DNA of 33,019 bases from an uncultured Sutterella sp. (GTDB taxonomy: Bacteria; Pseudomonadota; Gammaproteobacteria; Burkholderiales; Burkholderiaceae_F), in NCBI GenBank assembly GCA_937943605.1, contig CALEAW010000053.1, positions 1 to 33,019 of the forward strand. The letters are read 5' to 3'. Positions 31,921 to 33,019 of this stretch are shown in pieces. The stretch's first letter is position 1; each line of letters begins with the position of its first letter. A program made the position numbers and the translations under genes. The notes under the pieces were generated by a model. It made no database searches. It was given only the letters and a program-made list of their open reading frames with translations, and was not told the DNA's origin.

Positions 31921-31947
31921 TCATTAACCATACGGAAGTAATTAAAG

Positions 31948-32316
31948 ATGTCTATTTTGCGTTACGGTGCTGCGCTCATCATGGGTGCACTGACCCTCAC
32001 TACGACCATGACAGCCATGGCCACTGAAGTCTCTGATCTTGAAGGTCGTTGGCGTGGTCGCATTTGCACGGCTGAAGGCATCCCCACGAAGACGAATCTC
32101 AGCATCGATAAGTATGGTTGCTATGTGATTTTCCAGACAGATTTGAATGGCGCTGCCCAAGCCACTGGTACGGTGGGTGTTGAAGGCAAGAAGGTTACGT
32201 TCTACGATAACCACAAGGTTCCTTATATGATTCTTCAGTTGTCTGATGAAGGCCAACTCGTTCAGGACGTGCGCGGCAAGATTCCTGAAAACTGCTGCTT
32301 CTTAAAAAAGCGTTAA
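31948..32316 (+). CDS. Small secreted protein with paired cysteines, 122 aa
   Basis: Unknown family. Residues 1-25 (MSILRYGAALIMGALTLTTT, then MTAMA) form a signal peptide with cleavage after MA. The mature part of about 97 residues has four cysteines, in GRICTAEG, KYGCYVIF and ENCCFLKK, which suggests disulfides in the periplasm or outside. The pattern LEGRWRGRICTAEG...GTVGVEGKKVTFYDNHKVPYMI alternates like a small lipocalin- or copper-resistance-like beta-barrel, but I cannot assign it. GGAAG lies upstream of the ATG. It is flanked by a foldable leader and a strong terminator, so it is a single-gene unit. Confidence 0.7.
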   Translation: MSILRYGAALIMGALTLTTTMTAMATEVSDLEGRWRGRICTAEGIPTKTNLSIDKYGCYVIFQTDLNGAAQATGTVGVEGKKVTFYDNHKVPYMILQLSDEGQLVQDVRGKIPENCCFLKKR

Positions 32317-32343
32317 TCGTTTTGACCCTCCAGTCCTAATATC

Positions 32344-32380
32344 AAAGCTCCTAGTACGACAAACCGTTGGGAGCTTTTTT
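32344..32380 (+). terminator. Terminator of the small secreted protein gene
   Basis: AAAGCTCC (32344-32351) pairs with GGAGCTTT (32370-32377), followed by T6 in all. Confidence 0.85.
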
Positions 32381-32494
32381 GTGTTACACCCACACACAAA
32401 CCGACACACGGCCGAGCGCAGATCACCCAAAACAACCCTACACGAACCGTGCTTCTTCGGGCATAATTGAAGACTCACTAGGAGTAAACCCTAA

Positions 32495-33019
32495 ATGACC
32501 ATCGAGAAAACCCGTGCAGTGCTTGCCAAGTCCGAATTGTCGGATGAAGACATCGTTCATCTCTTAAGCCTTCAGAATCCAGACGAGTGCCGTCTGTTGC
32601 AAGAAAAGGCCTATGCCCGTACAACGGAGCTGATGGGCAACTACGTCTACTATCGTGGTCTCATCGAACTCTCGAACATTTGTACTGCGAGCTGCCGCTA
32701 TTGCGGGATTCGTCGTGAAAATCATGACGTTAAACGCTACACCATGAATCTTGACGAAGTCGTCGAAGCCGCCGTTTGGGCTGCCAACAATGGCTACGGT
32801 TCGATTTGCTTACAGGCGGGCGAGCGCCGTGACGAAAAGTTCATTGCATACGTTGAAGAAGCTTTGGTGCGTATTCATGCGGCGACCGTGAGTCCAGAAC
32901 GTCCCGAAGGGGTTGGCGTCACGTTGAGTTTAGGTCAGCAGACGCTTGAAACCTATCGTCGATGGGCAAAAGCAGCAGGGTGCCCGTCACAACTTCGTTA
33001 TTTGGGTCGCTTTGAAACC
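32495..33019 (+). CDS. hydE: HydE-like radical SAM maturase (partial, runs off the window)
   Basis: The first 175 codons of a radical SAM protein resembling HydE, which helps build the dithiolate-bridged [2Fe] subcluster of [FeFe]-hydrogenase. The cluster motif CTASCRYCGIRREN (CX3CX2C) follows VYYRGLIELSNI, and GYGSICLQAGERRDEKFI and GVGVTLSLGQQTLETYRRW match HydE rather than biotin synthase. PylB-like and other HydE-like enzymes cannot be excluded from half a protein. AGGAG lies 10 nt before the ATG; CATAAT at 32462-32467 may be the -10. The 3' end lies beyond 33019, where HydG/HydF or a hydrogenase might follow. Confidence 0.85.
   Translation, partial: MTIEKTRAVLAKSELSDEDIVHLLSLQNPDECRLLQEKAYARTTELMGNYVYYRGLIELSNICTASCRYCGIRRENHDVKRYTMNLDEVVEAAVWAANNGYGSICLQAGERRDEKFIAYVEEALVRIHAATVSPERPEGVGVTLSLGQQTLETYRRWAKAAGCPSQLRYLGRFET

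Overview
The window looks like a chromosomal segment of a Gram-negative betaproteobacterium, most likely Sutterellaceae (Sutterella / Parasutterella group). That placement is inferred from protein flavour and habits: Pmp-like autotransporters, perfect FNR/Anr boxes, transporters for amino acids, peptides or pyruvate, a DHH-type Mn-pyrophosphatase, and hydrogenase-maturation genes. It was not tested by any search. No rRNA, tRNA, CRISPR array or complete insertion sequence was recognised.

Layout. 1-1640: the C-terminal RuvC/zinc-ribbon half of a TnpB/Cas12-like protein (135-998), followed by about 640 bp without a gene that holds a dense series of hairpins and looks like a large structured RNA. 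This is the most unusual part of the window. 1641-3022 (minus): an IscR-like Rrf2 regulator with an AT-hook-like tail, overlapping queF. 3221-4850: a small hypothetical gene, an HU gene, and an orphan HigA/XRE-type protein downstream of a perfect FNR box. 5589-8999: a Pmp-type autotransporter broken by one extra base in an A6 tract, then an alpha/beta-hydrolase lipoprotein.

9050-14128 (all minus): a small membrane protein, a tandem universal stress protein with its own perfect FNR box, a HupK-like [NiFe]-hydrogenase large-subunit relative with incomplete metal-site motifs, an AbgA-like M20 amidohydrolase, and a Bcp/PrxQ peroxiredoxin. 14276-26837: threonine aldolase, CstA-family carrier, two AAA ATPases of the DUF4143 type on either side of Mn-pyrophosphatase, a Tat-exported metallophosphoesterase and an RluA-type pseudouridine synthase, then SstT and an APC amino-acid permease. 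27107-29291: a second autotransporter, also broken by one extra base in a homopolymer stretch just before its beta-barrel. 29380-33019: alginate-lyase-family protein, asparaginase, a small secreted cysteine-containing protein with a foldable leader, and the start of hydE.

How it fits together. The transporters (CstA, SstT, APC permease) with threonine aldolase and asparaginase fit an anaerobe living on amino acids. The FNR boxes, universal stress protein and hydrogenase-maturation genes fit oxygen-responsive energy metabolism. The autotransporters and exported hydrolases fit a host-associated surface lifestyle. Candidates for something new are the RuvC-protein/structured-RNA locus, the matching frameshifts in both autotransporters, and structured leaders upstream of 20062 and 31948.
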